Position numbers and translations under genes: made by a program
Assembly (NCBI GenBank): GCA_905250115.1
Contig: CAJNOI010000004.1
Location: forward strand, 831,729-895,728
DNA from: Adineta steineri
Lineage: Eukaryota > Rotifera > Eurotatoria > Adinetida > Adinetidae
DNA: 64,000 bases
Direction: 5' to 3'
Shown: in pieces, positions 1 to 11,944 of the stretch
Position numbering within the stretch: position 1 is the stretch's first letter
How the letters are laid out: each line of letters opens with the position of its first letter
The notes under the pieces: model-generated
Database searches by the model: none
The model's input: the letters and a program-made list of their open reading frames with translations, nothing else
What the model was told of the DNA's origin: nothing

Positions 1-275
1 TTTTTATATTTTTCATCAAATTTTTTTCGACGTTCCATAATTCTAAAAAACAAATCATTGAATTTTGATACAAAGAAAAAAAATCTTTAGTTTCTATACT
101 CTTTGAATTTCTTTTCATGTTCTTTTTGATCTTCAAATCGTTGTTCACGACGTTCAATACGAGCTTGATGACGCCAACGAAATAAACTTGGTGTATCAAT
201 ATTTGGATGTACATCATCTTCATCATCGGATACTTCGATTTTTTTCCATTTATCATAATTCATTGGTTTTGCCAT
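1..275 (-). CDS. CDC37: CDC37 Hsp90 co-chaperone, N-terminal part (3' end beyond window)
   Basis: This is the start of the kinase-specific Hsp90 co-chaperone Cdc37. The ATG is at 275-273. Exon 1 is 100-275 and exon 2 is 1-42, continuing off the left edge; the 57-bp intron 43-99 has a GT donor and a TTTTTTAG acceptor. The N-terminus reads [20 protein letters not shown], followed by [20 protein letters not shown]. This is the near-invariant Cdc37 N-terminal signature, including the Ser after V (the CK2 site in the family). Reading through the donor gives a stop after YRN, so the splice is needed; it joins KKFKE to LWNVEK. An acceptor-like TTTTTAG lies 12 nt before the ATG, a possible trans-splice site. 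The family call is secure, but only about 72 residues are visible. Confidence 0.93.
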
Positions 276-1707
276 AATTAAAAATATCTAAAAATGATAT
301 TAATAACGATGACTTAGAAATATTCAGGTATGTTTAGGTTTCCACTCAGAGAACATCTTAGCAAATTACAAATTTTCCAACTTCCCATTAACCACAACTA
401 ATACGAAAAGCACGTCCACTTACTAAAAAACCCTCAGAAACTTCTAGATAATTTCTGACACATAATATATAATACTATGCACATATTATATAGCCATGGG
501 GTAGGAAGTAAGAAGAAAATGTAGAAATTATACGGAAATATCTCATATGTAATATATAATATAATATTCATAAGAGAGACAGATAGAGTGCGAAGTAAGA
601 AGAAAATATTGAAGTTTATTTGGTTACTTCACGGGTTATCCATCTGTCCTCTATTTCGTATATATAGTTGGTGGTATGGCTGGTTCGATATAGAATTTTT
701 GGAAAATGTGTTGTAATTAATTGACGTATCATTGTATCAACCCTTATGTGGCAATGAATAGTGGCCGAAAATTTTAGTATTTTTCGAAATTTCCCTCTCG
801 TGGAAATCTGAACACTGCTGGAAATATTTACATGTCAAGCTATAAAAGAATTTCAATTTTTATTAGTATACTAAAATCATTACTTAAACATCTCTTAAAT
901 ATGCACATTGGACATTATTATATCTTTATGTAAGTATGTGTTATAAACATTTTATTATATGTTCTCAATAGATTCAATACAGACTAGATGATTTTGTTTC
1001 AATAAAAGCTCAGTAGAATAATCGAATGTATTTTTTATCGCCATTTTCAAATAATAATAATAATCACAAATCACCACACGGCTTCTTTTAGAAAATATTT
1101 CAACATTATTATTTTATTTTCTGATAGATAATATACTGCTAACGTCGGTTACTTTATAAACAATCATTCTGTATCTACCAGTGAACAGAATATCTGACAG
1201 ACATGACTTCTATGATAGGTTACATATTGTCCAACTATTTGCTTAAGATAAACTTTATTAAATAACTGTCTACTTCAATTGCTATTCACTGCTTTACTCT
1301 TCACTTTGTCTTTACGAAATACAGATAAATGTACAATAAATTACATTGCTAAATAGAATAGTTAGATATAATTTCTCTTTCATACGTAATCTTAATCATT
1401 AGTACGAAAAAATATGCAGGTATTCACAAAGAACGAAGATTAAAGACTTTCTTAAAATGACAGGAGATGTTTTATGTATGAAAAAAATTTAGATAAAGAA
1501 ATCTTAACAATACCTAATTGGATAAAACTAAATATATTGTGAATTGTTTTGAATAAAAATGTGTATATCTAAAATGCAAACAAAAAAACGTCATACCAGC
1601 AAAGACCAACCGAATTGTCATGTTAGACATAAAATGCTGAATTAATAATAACAAAAATGTTCTTTTTAAAAACAATAACAAGAAAAAAGAATTATTAACT
1701 AGAAGTT
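276..1707. other. Intergenic, no gene seen
   Basis: This is 1.4 kb of AT-rich sequence between two minus-strand genes. The only structure noted is a 16-bp perfect direct repeat, GAAGTAAGAAGAAAAT, at 505-520 and 592-607. No open frame with coding character was found. Confidence 0.6.
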
Positions 1708-2774
1708 TTAATATCCAATTTTTCCTAATTTACTATCCGTACGTGGATCAGCAACAAGTGATTGAACATTTACAATAGTTTCATTTATTTTTGTTTGTAA
1801 TGTTCGTAAATCTTGAATATATAATAATCGAAGAACTTTCGCAGCTTCATTTATTATTTTATCACCACTATCAAACCCAAGTGACATTTGTTCGATAGAG
1901 AAATCAACACCGGTACCCTTTTGAATTTTTCAAAAATATTAATTTAATATTTCAAAAAAAAGAATAATCATTTTTACTTGTTCTTTTATTTGACTTTTGT
2001 CAATGGCTTCTTTGGATAATTTTGTTGTTATTACTTTACTTACAGCCTAAATAGTGAAATATAATAAGACACAAAAGGAAAAAATATTTGTAGAATTTTA
2101 CACGAAGAATAGCTGTTGTATCATTAAATTTAGTTGGAATTTGTAAAAGTTCACATAATTGTAACATACCAGATTTAAATTCAGCACTTGCAACTAAAGA
2201 AATAATTTGAAATAATTTATATCAGACAAATTTAATTTACAATCGATTTTTTCTAATGGATTCTCATTTTGGTCTGATGAATTTGTTTTTTGTTGTTGAT
2301 CATTCGATGTAATTAATTTATATTTTTCAACTAAAAACAAATCATTTTCGTTGTTTTAGAATGAAAAAATAAATTAGATCTTACCATTATCACCATATTC
2401 AAAACGAATAGCTGCTCCAAGAAGCCAATCACTAACAGCTACATGGTCTTTAATTGTTTCTTCATTATACGGACATTTTAAATCTTGTAAATACTAGAAA
2501 AATTAAATAATGTAAACAAATATTTTATTCGATATTTTACTTTTGAAAAAGCTTGTTCCCATTGAGGATTATCAGTATCACGAAGTTGTTGTCGTTCATC
2601 AATAGGATATAAACGTATTTTCATATCTTCAAGCCATACAACCATTCGTCGAAACTGGTTTTCATCTGGAAAAAACATATACAAATAAGATAAAAATAAA
2701 TATATGAACATTTGTTTACCTTGTGGGTTATAATCTTTTCCATATTCAAGTGCAGTTAATTTACGTTTGAACAT
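1708..2774 (-). CDS. RTRAF: RTRAF (CLE/C14orf166/CGI-99) RNA transcription, translation and transport factor
   Basis: This is a complete 249-residue protein (human RTRAF is about 244). The family belongs to the tRNA ligase complex and to RNA-transport granules, and it binds RNA polymerase II. Seven exons: 2720-2774, 2541-2665, 2385-2493, 2241-2330, 2102-2193, 1978-2046 and 1708-1917. They sum to 750 nt with an open frame. The start MFKRKLTALEYG is diagnostic. It is followed by VVWLEDMKIRLY, then SDWLLGAAIRFEYGDN, FKSGMLQLCELLQIPTKF and the C-terminal block LGFDSGDKIINEAAKVLRLL, ending KLGKIGY. The exon 5 donor can be read at two overlapping GTs; the GTAAAA at 2101-2100 keeps the frame. TTTCTATAG, an acceptor-like site, stands 9 nt before the ATG. 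Orthology is clear across the whole length. Confidence 0.95.
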
Positions 2775-5637
2775 TATGATAATCTATAGAAAAAAGAATT
2801 ATAATAAATGAATCCTGTTTGTTCTTACGGAAGCAAAAAAAATATAAATATTCTCGAATGTCCAAGTTCTTTAGACGATTGGGTAAATGATGGATTTTAA
2901 ATTGCGACATCTGCTTATATAGGAAAAAGAAATCAGAAAGATTTTCTCTTTAAAAGATTATATTATATAATCATGCAATCACGGAAATAGTAAAAAATAA
3001 TTGAAACCATTAAATATTGTAGGAAAATATAAACATATTGGATATAATATTTTACAATTTGGTTTTTTGAAGATCTAATCGTTTGAATTACTTGATTTCA
3101 CTGCCATCAATTTCTACTATGGTATGATTAACTAAACTTTTCAATAAGGATAATGTCTATCGGTTTTATCTAACCGTAGATTAACATTTAATTCACATAA
3201 TTTTGATTGTTTCATATTCATCAATGTTATGTAACTTGTTTTCGAATATAGAGAGACACTTGAATTAATACTAAGTTTTGAGAACAAGCAATACTAACTC
3301 TATTGATTACAGAGATGCGAATGTTATAATTTTTCAAAATATTTCATCACACACACTATTAACTGAGAAAATAGTTCCAGTCTTTTTGACTTTTATTAAG
3401 ATTTTTCTAATGATATATTCTTTGAACTGTTCGTTAGTGTTGAAAAAACCAAAGTTTTCAAATAATTATTTTTATTCCTTATTTTTTAAAAAATATTTTC
3501 TTTCATTTTTCTTTGTTATCTTGACAACAGAATCAATATGACGTGGAAGGAAATCATGATATCCAATAAAAACAGTCTATAAATAATCTCTAGTAATGTG
3601 CATATCAATGTAATATATTCAATCTATTTTTACAGAATGAATTGTACATCGGCATCAGAGTATTTTTCTTTTTAATTGTCCAAAAGGAAGTGACTCATAG
3701 AAGTAAGAAATTCCATTGTATGTCTTTCAATTATTAATGTTTTTCTTTTAAAGTTTGCATGATTATTCCTCGTTCTCTTATAAAAATCGAAGGTTTCTAT
3801 TTCCACAAAAGGCAGATAGAAAAAACTATGAGAGTTAGATTTTATGGGAGTTTAAATCGATAATTTGACAAATAAGTATAAGAAATTCATATTAATATAA
3901 AAGCTGTTGATGAAATCTCTACGAGGGATTAAAATGTGAAATATCACTTTAATAGTCCTTTTAGATCGCATATGAAAATTTTTACTAGAAAAATATGTAA
4001 AATAAAATTAAATTCCCATACTCACCTCAACTTCAGAAATAGAGATGACCTTATGACAAGTTCGAGCTCACGAGGAAATCTTTCAAGGTGATAAAAAGTT
4101 TTTGAATTCGGAGTACTTCGATCTTGTAGATCCTAGTGAGTAATGAAATATCCTAAGTTGGTTCATCCCCCTACGACTTGGATAGGAAGTGATGACCGAT
4201 TTACTGGTTTCCTTTACCTGAAAAAGCATATTAGTAGCAGTAGTAAATGAACGACATTATTTTCTATTGACTATGATGCTTATTTATTTTTAGTTCTTCT
4301 ATGCTCTTCCAAATATGACACGTTGAAATAGAATAATTGATCTAATGAATCAAAGCAAATTTTTTTAGGTTGAGTTGGGATCGGGCATAGGTAAGTGTTC
4401 GATAAACCAAACCCGTAATCTGAATTTCCTGAAAACTAAAATTTAGCATGTTCTAATTTTGAACAGAAGAAATTGCTTTGACATTTAGAAATATTTTTCA
4501 TAGCTAAATATTTATAAGACAATAGTTACGTATATATAGAGAGCAGATAACGAAAGAAATAACTAAGATTAGAAGTATATATCTGGAAAAAATACATTGC
4601 TGTACAATTGATCTTCTACGATTTGATGTTGTATAAACAGATTGAAAACGATCGATTAGTTTCGGTTATTTTTTCGAGTGATTTTTAATTATGGCTCACC
4701 TGCAAGTTAACCAGATAAAACTTGGTTCATCATCGATTGACCGTTTAGTTTTTCGGTTGATTGACCACTTACCGGCGACTGAACATCAAGCGAAAAAAAT
4801 AACCAAAACTAATCGATCATTTTCGATCGATCTATGTACATTCACGTGTAAGAATTGTTCCTTTTTTTTATTTATATACTATTATATTTTACATCATATT
4901 TATTGTCAATTAGAGATACAACATGAAAGTATGATTGAGCCATAGGGTACAGTTAACATCGAAACAAAAATGTCATATCATATCTCTGCTTAATATGAAA
5001 TTTTGTCTAAAGTATGATTACATAGCACTATAGAGAAGAGAAAACTATTTCGTACAACGTACATTTTAGTTTTGAATAATTATTATTACTTCATCGATTT
5101 TTATTTAGATTTGATCTTAAAAACCATTATTCAAACAAATTTTACGATCCTGACTTTCGAATATACACCTTTGCAACGTCTGATTCTATCATCTTTACAT
5201 TAAAATCATTCTCAAAACCATTAATAATTTATATTTATATTAATGTCTTTAAAATTAGTAAGTATGACATCATTAAAGGTTGATTTCTAGAATTTATTGA
5301 ATAATATAAAAAGAAATATTTCATTAAATTATATGTTACTATACCATAAAATTTTCGATCATTGTTTGGCATAATTTAAAAATATTGCGTTTTTTTCTGA
5401 CGTATCTAAAAATAATATTGATTCTGCTGGTTTCACAAAAGGAAGAAAAAGCTTTGCTCTGTCTAATATTTATTCTATAAATCATGTATATTTAATTCAG
5501 GTATGTTATTCAGCTAACCCGAGCATATAATTTACAACGTGCATATTACAAAATGCAGTCTTTTTTTTACGTTCGTCATTCTCCATAATCATTTTCTTTG
5601 TACAGCATATTTTTATCATTCTCAATATCAGTCAACC
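2775..5637. other. Intergenic, no gene seen apart from a MITE-like repeat
   Basis: This is 2.9 kb without a supported gene. Short open frames at 3278-3541 and 4691-4945 have no recognisable domains or codon pattern, and the second lies inside the inverted-repeat element described separately. The stretch around 4030-4400 is slightly richer in GC than its surroundings and may be old mobile-element sequence, but no ends could be defined. Confidence 0.5.
4640..4828. repeat. MITE-like element with 37/38-bp terminal inverted repeats
   Basis: The left arm 4640-4676 and the right arm 4791-4828 are imperfect inverted repeats of each other, with three mismatches and one single-base length difference. 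The shared core is GATCGATTAGTTT. The arms flank about 114 bp of non-coding sequence, giving an element of about 189 bp. That is the size and form of a non-autonomous DNA transposon (MITE). I could not identify a clean target-site duplication. No transposase is present in the window, so the family cannot be named. Confidence 0.55.
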
Positions 5638-6345
5638 ATGTGTAACGGTGTAATATATGTTACAAAATATAAAAGAATATTTCAATATTTTATATTATTT
5701 TATTTAATATATATATTTCATACAAAATCAATTCGACGATCGGATGTGTGCAATCGATTTTTAGTTATAAATGATTGTGATTATTTTCCCTGTTTGGATG
5801 CTCAATATCCATGTGGACGTGATAGTCATTTAACAAGGTTTAGTTATGATTTATGTTTATTATCAACAAAAAAATATGTTTCTCAACTAACCAAAAATGC
5901 CCAAATTTATTTTAATCATACAAATACATGTGTTATGAAATCTATAAATGATCAATTAATTGAACAACGAATATCAGGAAAATTTACTTGTACAGATTTA
6001 CATGAATTAATATTTCAAAATTATCTTTCTTGTTTTCAAAATAAACAACGAGATCAACAATTAGTTACAATGATTGATTTTTGTTCAATTATGTGTGAAA
6101 ATTTACAAACAATGATTAATTTATTTTTAAATTTAAATAATGAATTTTTTAATTTTTATCATTTATTAATGGATACGGGGAAGAATTGTGGAGCAAACAT
6201 ACATGAGGGAATAATACCAACTATACCATCTATACTTATGGCTATTTGTTTAGATAGAAAAAATGTACGATTAAAACAAGATATAACTAGTGTTATGTTT
6301 AATCCAAGATATGAACCAACTGATTATGATTGGACAACAGAATGA
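5638..6345 (+). CDS. Secreted cysteine-rich protein, possibly stanniocalcin-like
   Basis: This is a single open exon of 235 residues. The first in-frame ATG is at 5638; the frame is open back to about 5518 without another ATG, so a spliced 5' exon is possible. A hydrophobic stretch, FQYFILFYLIYIF, near the N-terminus looks like a signal peptide. The mature part has a cysteine framework (VCNRF, DCDYFPCLDAQYPC, YDLC, NTCV, FTCTD, LSCF, FCSIMC, KNCG, ICLD) in a mostly helical sequence. The early C-x6-C spacing and the paired CxxxC recall stanniocalcins (secreted glycoprotein hormones with conserved disulfides), but overall similarity is weak and I make no firm functional claim. NHT is a potential N-glycosylation site. 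AATAAA follows within 20 bp of the stop. Confidence 0.6.
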   Translation: MCNGVIYVTKYKRIFQYFILFYLIYIFHTKSIRRSDVCNRFLVINDCDYFPCLDAQYPCGRDSHLTRFSYDLCLLSTKKYVSQLTKNAQIYFNHTNTCVMKSINDQLIEQRISGKFTCTDLHELIFQNYLSCFQNKQRDQQLVTMIDFCSIMCENLQTMINLFLNLNNEFFNFYHLLMDTGKNCGANIHEGIIPTIPSILMAICLDRKNVRLKQDITSVMFNPRYEPTDYDWTTE

Positions 6346-7693
6346 AGTTTAAAGAAAATAAAGCTATGTCATACTAGTTGGAAAATACTTGAATTAGATA
6401 TATTTGATTGTTTATTTAAATGTAATCTATTTTATTTTAACTTTGAAAATTAATATATTCATCGAAATAACTAAAACAAATTTTACTATTATTTATTACC
6501 AAAAAAGAAACAACGAGAACAACATTGATAGTAATGTAATAAGTTTTATTTTTGAAAGGTATCAATACAATGTTTTCCTGTTATAAGTAAATATTCAGAT
6601 TTTATAAATTTTACTCGACAGGAAAAATGCCGTAATTCTTTGTCAACATTTGCGATAAATGTATTTTTATTGAAAAATTTTTAGATTAAACTAATTAGTA
6701 GAATACTTGAGAAATAGCTTGTAAATTTTATGGTTTTTAATATAATTATATTCGAATAATATTTTAAGGATAAAAATATATTAATTAAATGTTTCTGAAT
6801 TGACAAATTTTAGTTATACTCCTAAGAGTGAACTTTGTATAAACAATTAGAGCAAGAATTTGTGATAAGAAAATGGGAATCTCGACTCTGTCTATCTTAA
6901 ACTACATAGTTGAAAGGTTCAATGACAGATCTTATACTTCGAATAAAGGTTAAACGGTATTTTGTATATATATATTTGCCTCTTTTTTTCTTATAATATT
7001 TTACTACTGAAGAAATAACGATTGTGATCAATGAAAGTTAGTTCTTGCAGTTTCTATTATCATATATTTTACTATAATACATTACAAAAATTTTATGTAA
7101 TACTCTTTTATATTTGGATTCATTTATAAACAATTCACAATAAGTTGTTTACAAGTATATCAATAGAGTGTTTTTTGTTTTTCAGACTGCAATACATCAT
7201 AACACCTTCATATTTATACCGAATTATTCTAATTAATTTAAATGTTTTTTTGATATGATAACAATACGCTCTTTACGATATATTTAGTATCATGACCTAT
7301 TTTATATTTCGTATGTCTAATCATATATGTATCAAGGACGATTTATTTTTCTTGGACTAACTAGTTTCGATTTCTTTTGTTATAATATATATTCAATGAT
7401 TGATTTAATATTTTGAAAATATCTTTATTTATTAAAGCATTCACCGAAAAAAAAAGATATTTCAAATGTGAAATGTTCTCTTCGCCGAAGAGACTGTACA
7501 ATTGAATTCGTTTTTGAATGAAACCACCATCACCGAATGGAGCTCATCGAACATGAAACATGCTTTCGAGCATTTAATTTATATATTGAGGAAAATCGAT
7601 TAAATAAGTGATATACACACACCAGCCTTCATTACAACCTAAACACAAATAAATATAAACATATATATTTATTATAGGAGTTTATATCAAAAC
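6346..7693. other. Intergenic, no gene seen
   Basis: This is 1.35 kb, strongly AT-rich, between two convergent genes. The small open frame at 6404-6586 has no coding character. Nothing else was recognised. Confidence 0.6.
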
Positions 7694-8567
7694 TTACAGC
7701 TTTCCATGATAATTTAATGTAATTTCAGCTTCTGGTGGTAAATCACAGACAGCAATTACTTGTTTATTATCATCGAGAACACATGTAGCTTCTTCTTCAT
7801 TAACTGAACGAATAAAATGATTATCAGGCTGAACTACACCTGAAAAACGTGCTACAATTTCACCAGCTGGAATCCATTCAAGTGCATGTAAAGATTTCGT
7901 TTTAATTGGTGTTTCTGATCGTGTAAAACATTTTCCTGAATACCATTTTGTTTTCAATTCACGTACACGTGATTGTAAATATGGTGACATATAATCATAA
8001 TAACGCTTTTGAAATTCTTCATCACGGTAACGATCAAACATAAGTCTACCGACACACGATGGTGCTTCACATTTACATTCCATACCACGAATTAATGATG
8101 GTTCTGTTTCAAGAAAATGATAATCATATGTTAATTCTTCGCCAATAGCAATTGGTCGTATTGCAACAATTGTATTTCCATCACCTGAATCAAAACCACA
8201 ATTTGGTTCACATGAATGATTAAACAAAACACATTCATCATTGTTTTGTTGAGCATCAAATGTACGAGGAATCATATACATATCGTCTTCAGCCTAGAAA
8301 TCAATAAAAAATAATACTAATAATAAAATAAATGTTTATAAAATTATTTACCATATATGAATACCAACAAAGGAAATTTTTTAAATTTGGTTGTGTTTTG
8401 ATTAAATGACAGATTTCATCTCTAGACATCATATAATCATCATCACCACATGTACACCACCAGATTTTATCACCGGTATTAATTGGTTCTGCAGCTACCA
8501 CCATTTGTTGTCCATCGCCATATTTCTCACTAGCATCTACCATTTGAATCATTTTGAAAAACACCAT
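7694..8567 (-). CDS. SET-domain protein with a second, degenerate SET-like half
   Basis: Two exons, 8352-8567 and 7694-8293, encode 271 residues; the 58-bp intron splices in phase 0. The family comprises protein-lysine methyltransferases using S-adenosylmethionine. The N-terminal half has the SET features: VVAAEPINTGDKIWW (SET-N), FNHSCEPNCGF (the NHSCxPN signature), IAIGEELTYDYHF (GEELTxDY) and a post-SET-like Cys cluster, MECKCEAPSCVG. The C-terminal half, from about residue 175, again looks like SET edges: HALEWIPAGEIVARFSG, then PPEAEITLNYHG. It lacks NHSC, so it is probably non-catalytic. The final stop codon overlaps a perfect GTAAGT donor; splicing to an acceptor just after 7650 would replace the last residue by a 14-residue tail. 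The substrate is unknown, and a horizontally acquired origin is possible. Confidence 0.8.
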
Positions 8568-10378
8568 CGTTGTTTGTCGTCACCAACAACAATAAAATTG
8601 AAATCGTAAAATCTTACTGATATTCTGCCAAAAAATGCATAGCTTATATAGTCGAGATCGAAAGGCCATAGCTATTTCGTATCACGCTCTATAATGGGGG
8701 TGGTGAGAACAAACGGCTGTTTTGATATATTATTTTATTCCTTTTCTTCCATTGTCGATTATTAGAAGAAAAATCAAACTACGCATATAATAGTAAGTGA
8801 TTAATCTTTGATGTTAAGGCTTGCTGTAATTGGTTTAATCAAAAGCCAAAGTCGTACGTCCTTGGGAAAAAAGTACATTCTTCCATCAGATGATATAATG
8901 TCCGTTTTATACGTCGTTGTCATGATCATGTTAAATACGTATATTAATAGTATGTGATTTTTTAAATACGAAAAAGCATTTTATAATAGAACGAAAAAAG
9001 TACAAGTCTATTATGGCTTACGATCTAAATATCATGCTCTTAATTATTATAGAACCATGAAAATGATATATTCAAAATCATCTTTAATTATGATAGAAAT
9101 CGTTTTGCAGAAATTCCAGGATGAATTTCATCGGCTGCAAATTAAAAAACACAATCCGTAAGTATTATAAAAAACGACTAAAAAAAACTTTTACTATCAG
9201 ATTTCATACAGAGCCATAATAAATTTATTATCAATACCAATATTCTTCATTCTTGGAAGAAAATATCTATTCATTAAAAAACAAATCCCGCTTTAAATCG
9301 AAAATTTATTGCAAACCACTCGACTACGAAATAACAAATTTTTTACTGAAGAAAAAAAACTAAAAGGAAATCAAGCACAGCACACACTGTTTGACAAGAC
9401 TGTACACAAAAAAAAAATTAGAAAAAAAGACAAGTGAATGTGTGGGAGGGGGAAGCTGTATGTAGTTGATGCCAGTTATTGACAACCGTTTGTAATCAAT
9501 GGCAGTAAAGATATCTTTTATCATTTCTACCCGATGAATTCTAATCGTTTTCTAAAACTTCATCAGTATTTTATTCTGTGTGGTTATAGCGTACCTGCCA
9601 AGTTTCAATAAAAATTTTCTTATCTTTATTCTACTTATCGTTTTTCTTTTAGTTGGATAGAATAAAATAAGCGATGAGAAAAGTTTCACATATTTTTCAA
9701 TCATCGATAAAATCTCGTTCGAATAGAATGTTGCCCTAATAAGCAACTTATATATATAGTCTGTTCTAATTTAGTTGTTAATACTAATACAATAACTCAC
9801 TAAAACTATACTCTAATACATTCGATTTAACAGTTCAATAGTTAGTTCATATTAACAAAGGTGATTCATTAAATATTTATAGACAGCAGGTTTAATGGCA
9901 CGTAAGGAAAAATTTCTAAGTATAAAACTAAAAACTCTATCTTGCAAGGATATTTAAATAGTTACTGCACTTTTTGTTAAATGTAGTAAAATCTCATATC
10001 GATATGAATTCTATCTATGTTCTCAAATAGTTACAGTATTCAGTAAGACTTCGTTTCTCTTCCTGAATATAAGACACTAGTTTCTACACTGGTATTTATA
10101 TATACATCTGTTTTTTTTTACAAGTAACTAATATGATTGTATAGGTATTTAAGGATGAAAATGCTAAATCTCTTATTTGCCATTGAAAACAATGAATAAC
10201 AATTAAAGTAATCAAAATTACAGCTTCCCCCTTCCTTTCGAATAAAATGTCAATGTAATCTTGTCAGTCATGATCATGCATTAAAGCAGCACCTATCATA
10301 TTTGAGGCATACCAAGTTTTTCTTCTTCATCATTTTCAAAAACCACCGGGTATGAATCAAGTAATATATATATGTTAT
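8568..10378. other. Intergenic, no gene seen
   Basis: This is 1.8 kb between the SET gene's start and the cadherin gene's 3' end. It contains AT-rich sequence and short A/T tracts. A small open frame at 9552-9746 is not convincing. Confidence 0.6.
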
Positions 10379-11397
10379 TTATACAGCTACAGATTTTAAA
10401 CGATGATTACCATCAATTATTGGCGATGAATCACAAAGGCTATCCGAAACAACTATAAAACAAAAAAAAAAACAAAATTAAATTAAAATAAACAAATAAT
10501 TTTTACGTAGATTTTTTCGTGCTTCCATTCGACAATTATATGATTCAGTTGGTGATTTTAAACCATTATTATGCATTTGTTCATGTTTACTTTTTAAATG
10601 TCTTCTAATAATTAAATTCCAAACAATACAAAAAATAATAATAACAATACATAAAAGTATTGATATCATTATAAATACTGATCCAAGATAAAAATTTGTT
10701 GTTGAAGGATTTGTTTTATATTGATTATTATTATTATTATCATAAGAATATAACCATTCTTGATGTTGTTGATAAGATTCATCTGATGGACATTCCTCTC
10801 GTTTTAAACCATCACATATATATATAACAATACTATCTTTTGAATTTTGTGGTTTTGGATTACCTTGATCGCGTGCACAAATCTCAAGACGATATGGTAA
10901 TTGAAGATTATTTTGATTATAAAGTACAATTGAACCATTTGAATATAAATGAAAAAAAGCATAATTATCATTATTTGTAAAATAATAATTAACAACACCA
11001 TTTGAACCATCATCTTCATCAGTTGCATATATACGTGCAATAAATATATTATTTGTTGTTTGATCGGTTTCATGACGACGTGATAATGATAAAGATTTAT
11101 TTATATAAATGTATTGTTCACGAGCATTATTTAATGAATTATCAAATATTGGATAATGATCATTTTCATCAAGTATATTTATATGAACTTCAGTTTGACT
11201 TGTTTGATGATTTTTATGATTAAATGACTCAACATAAAATTTATAGAATGATTGAATTTCTCGATCTAATTCTCTTGTTACAGTTATTCGACCATTACGT
11301 GTATCAATAGAAAATGATGTTGGTGATGATGTATCTTTAACAAGATGATAAGAAAATTCAATTGATGTTGACAGACAACTATCAGCAGAAACTTGAC
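10379..11397 (-). CDS. Cadherin/protocadherin, C-terminal part (5' exons missing at assembly gap)
   Basis: The two last exons are visible: 10507-11397 and 10379-10452 (54-bp intron). The reading frame enters at 11397 in phase 2 and ends with TAA at 10381-10379. It encodes the end of one extracellular cadherin repeat and a full second one. The Ca2+-binding motifs are LDRE, LDENDHYPIF (DxNDxxP), ATDEDDGSNGVV (DxDxGxN) and ARDQGNP. An Asn-rich juxtamembrane stretch follows, then one membrane span, MISILLCIVIIIFCIVW, the basic stop-transfer IIRRHLKSKH, and a short tail of about 55 residues ending LKSVAV. No catenin-binding tail is evident, so it resembles a protocadherin or short non-classical cadherin mediating Ca2+-dependent adhesion. 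Upstream exons must lie in or beyond the N gap. Confidence 0.9.
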
Positions 11398-11944
11398 CTT
11401 TGACAAAAAAAAAGAAAATAATTAGATGAATAATGTTAAAATTTACAAATCATCATCTACTGATTAAAGACATGATACTGTCGCCTCAGAAGCTCAAAAA
11501 AGATGACGGCTTTATGTTTTAACTATCATCATAAAATTAGCAAACAAATATGACAAGGATATTAAATGTCATAGTTAAGGTCATGCGAAATATTTACNNN
11601 NNNNNNNNNNNNNNNNNNNNNNNNNNNNNNNNNNNNNNNNNNNNNNNNNNNNNNNNNNNNNNNNNNNNNNNNNNNNNNNNNNNNNNNNNNNNNNNNNAAA
11701 AATCGAGTTACTTGATAATATAAGCAAATTATTTCTATAAAACAGATAATTATGAACAAAGAACAAAAAAAAATAATCAACATCACACATCAGAGTATCG
11801 TTGAAAATATTTTTCTTTTCTTTCTCTCTCTCTCTCGCTCTCTCTCTATGTATATGGACAAATAAGAAAGAAAAAAATAAAGTCTTCTGTATTCTACTTT
11901 CTTAAATTTCGTTGTGCTTTAAAAAGAAAAGATATAGTAAAAGT
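11398..11944. other. Intron or intergenic sequence around the assembly gap
   Basis: This runs from the cadherin exon acceptor to the Kv channel stop. On the minus strand GTAAATA, a good donor sequence, directly abuts the left side of the gap, so a cadherin exon may end inside the N run. A (CT)n tract interrupted once occupies about 11821-11847. Confidence 0.5.
11598..11697. other. Assembly gap (100 N)
   Basis: Exactly 100 consecutive N, the conventional placeholder for a scaffold gap of unknown size. It separates the cadherin 3' exons from the 3' end of the Kv channel gene. Confidence 0.99.

Noticed and set aside
4691-4945. 84-codon open frame with an ATG
   Set aside because: It overlaps the inverted-repeat element and has no recognisable domain; better explained as non-coding repeat sequence.
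5539-5637. Upstream extension of the secreted Cys-rich protein
   Set aside because: The extra frame starts with GTG, not ATG; the first in-frame ATG is 5638. A spliced upstream exon remains possible but is not demonstrated.
9437-9452. TGTGGGAGGGGG, resembling the bdelloid telomeric hexamer TGTGGG
   Set aside because: Only one unit, not a tandem array.
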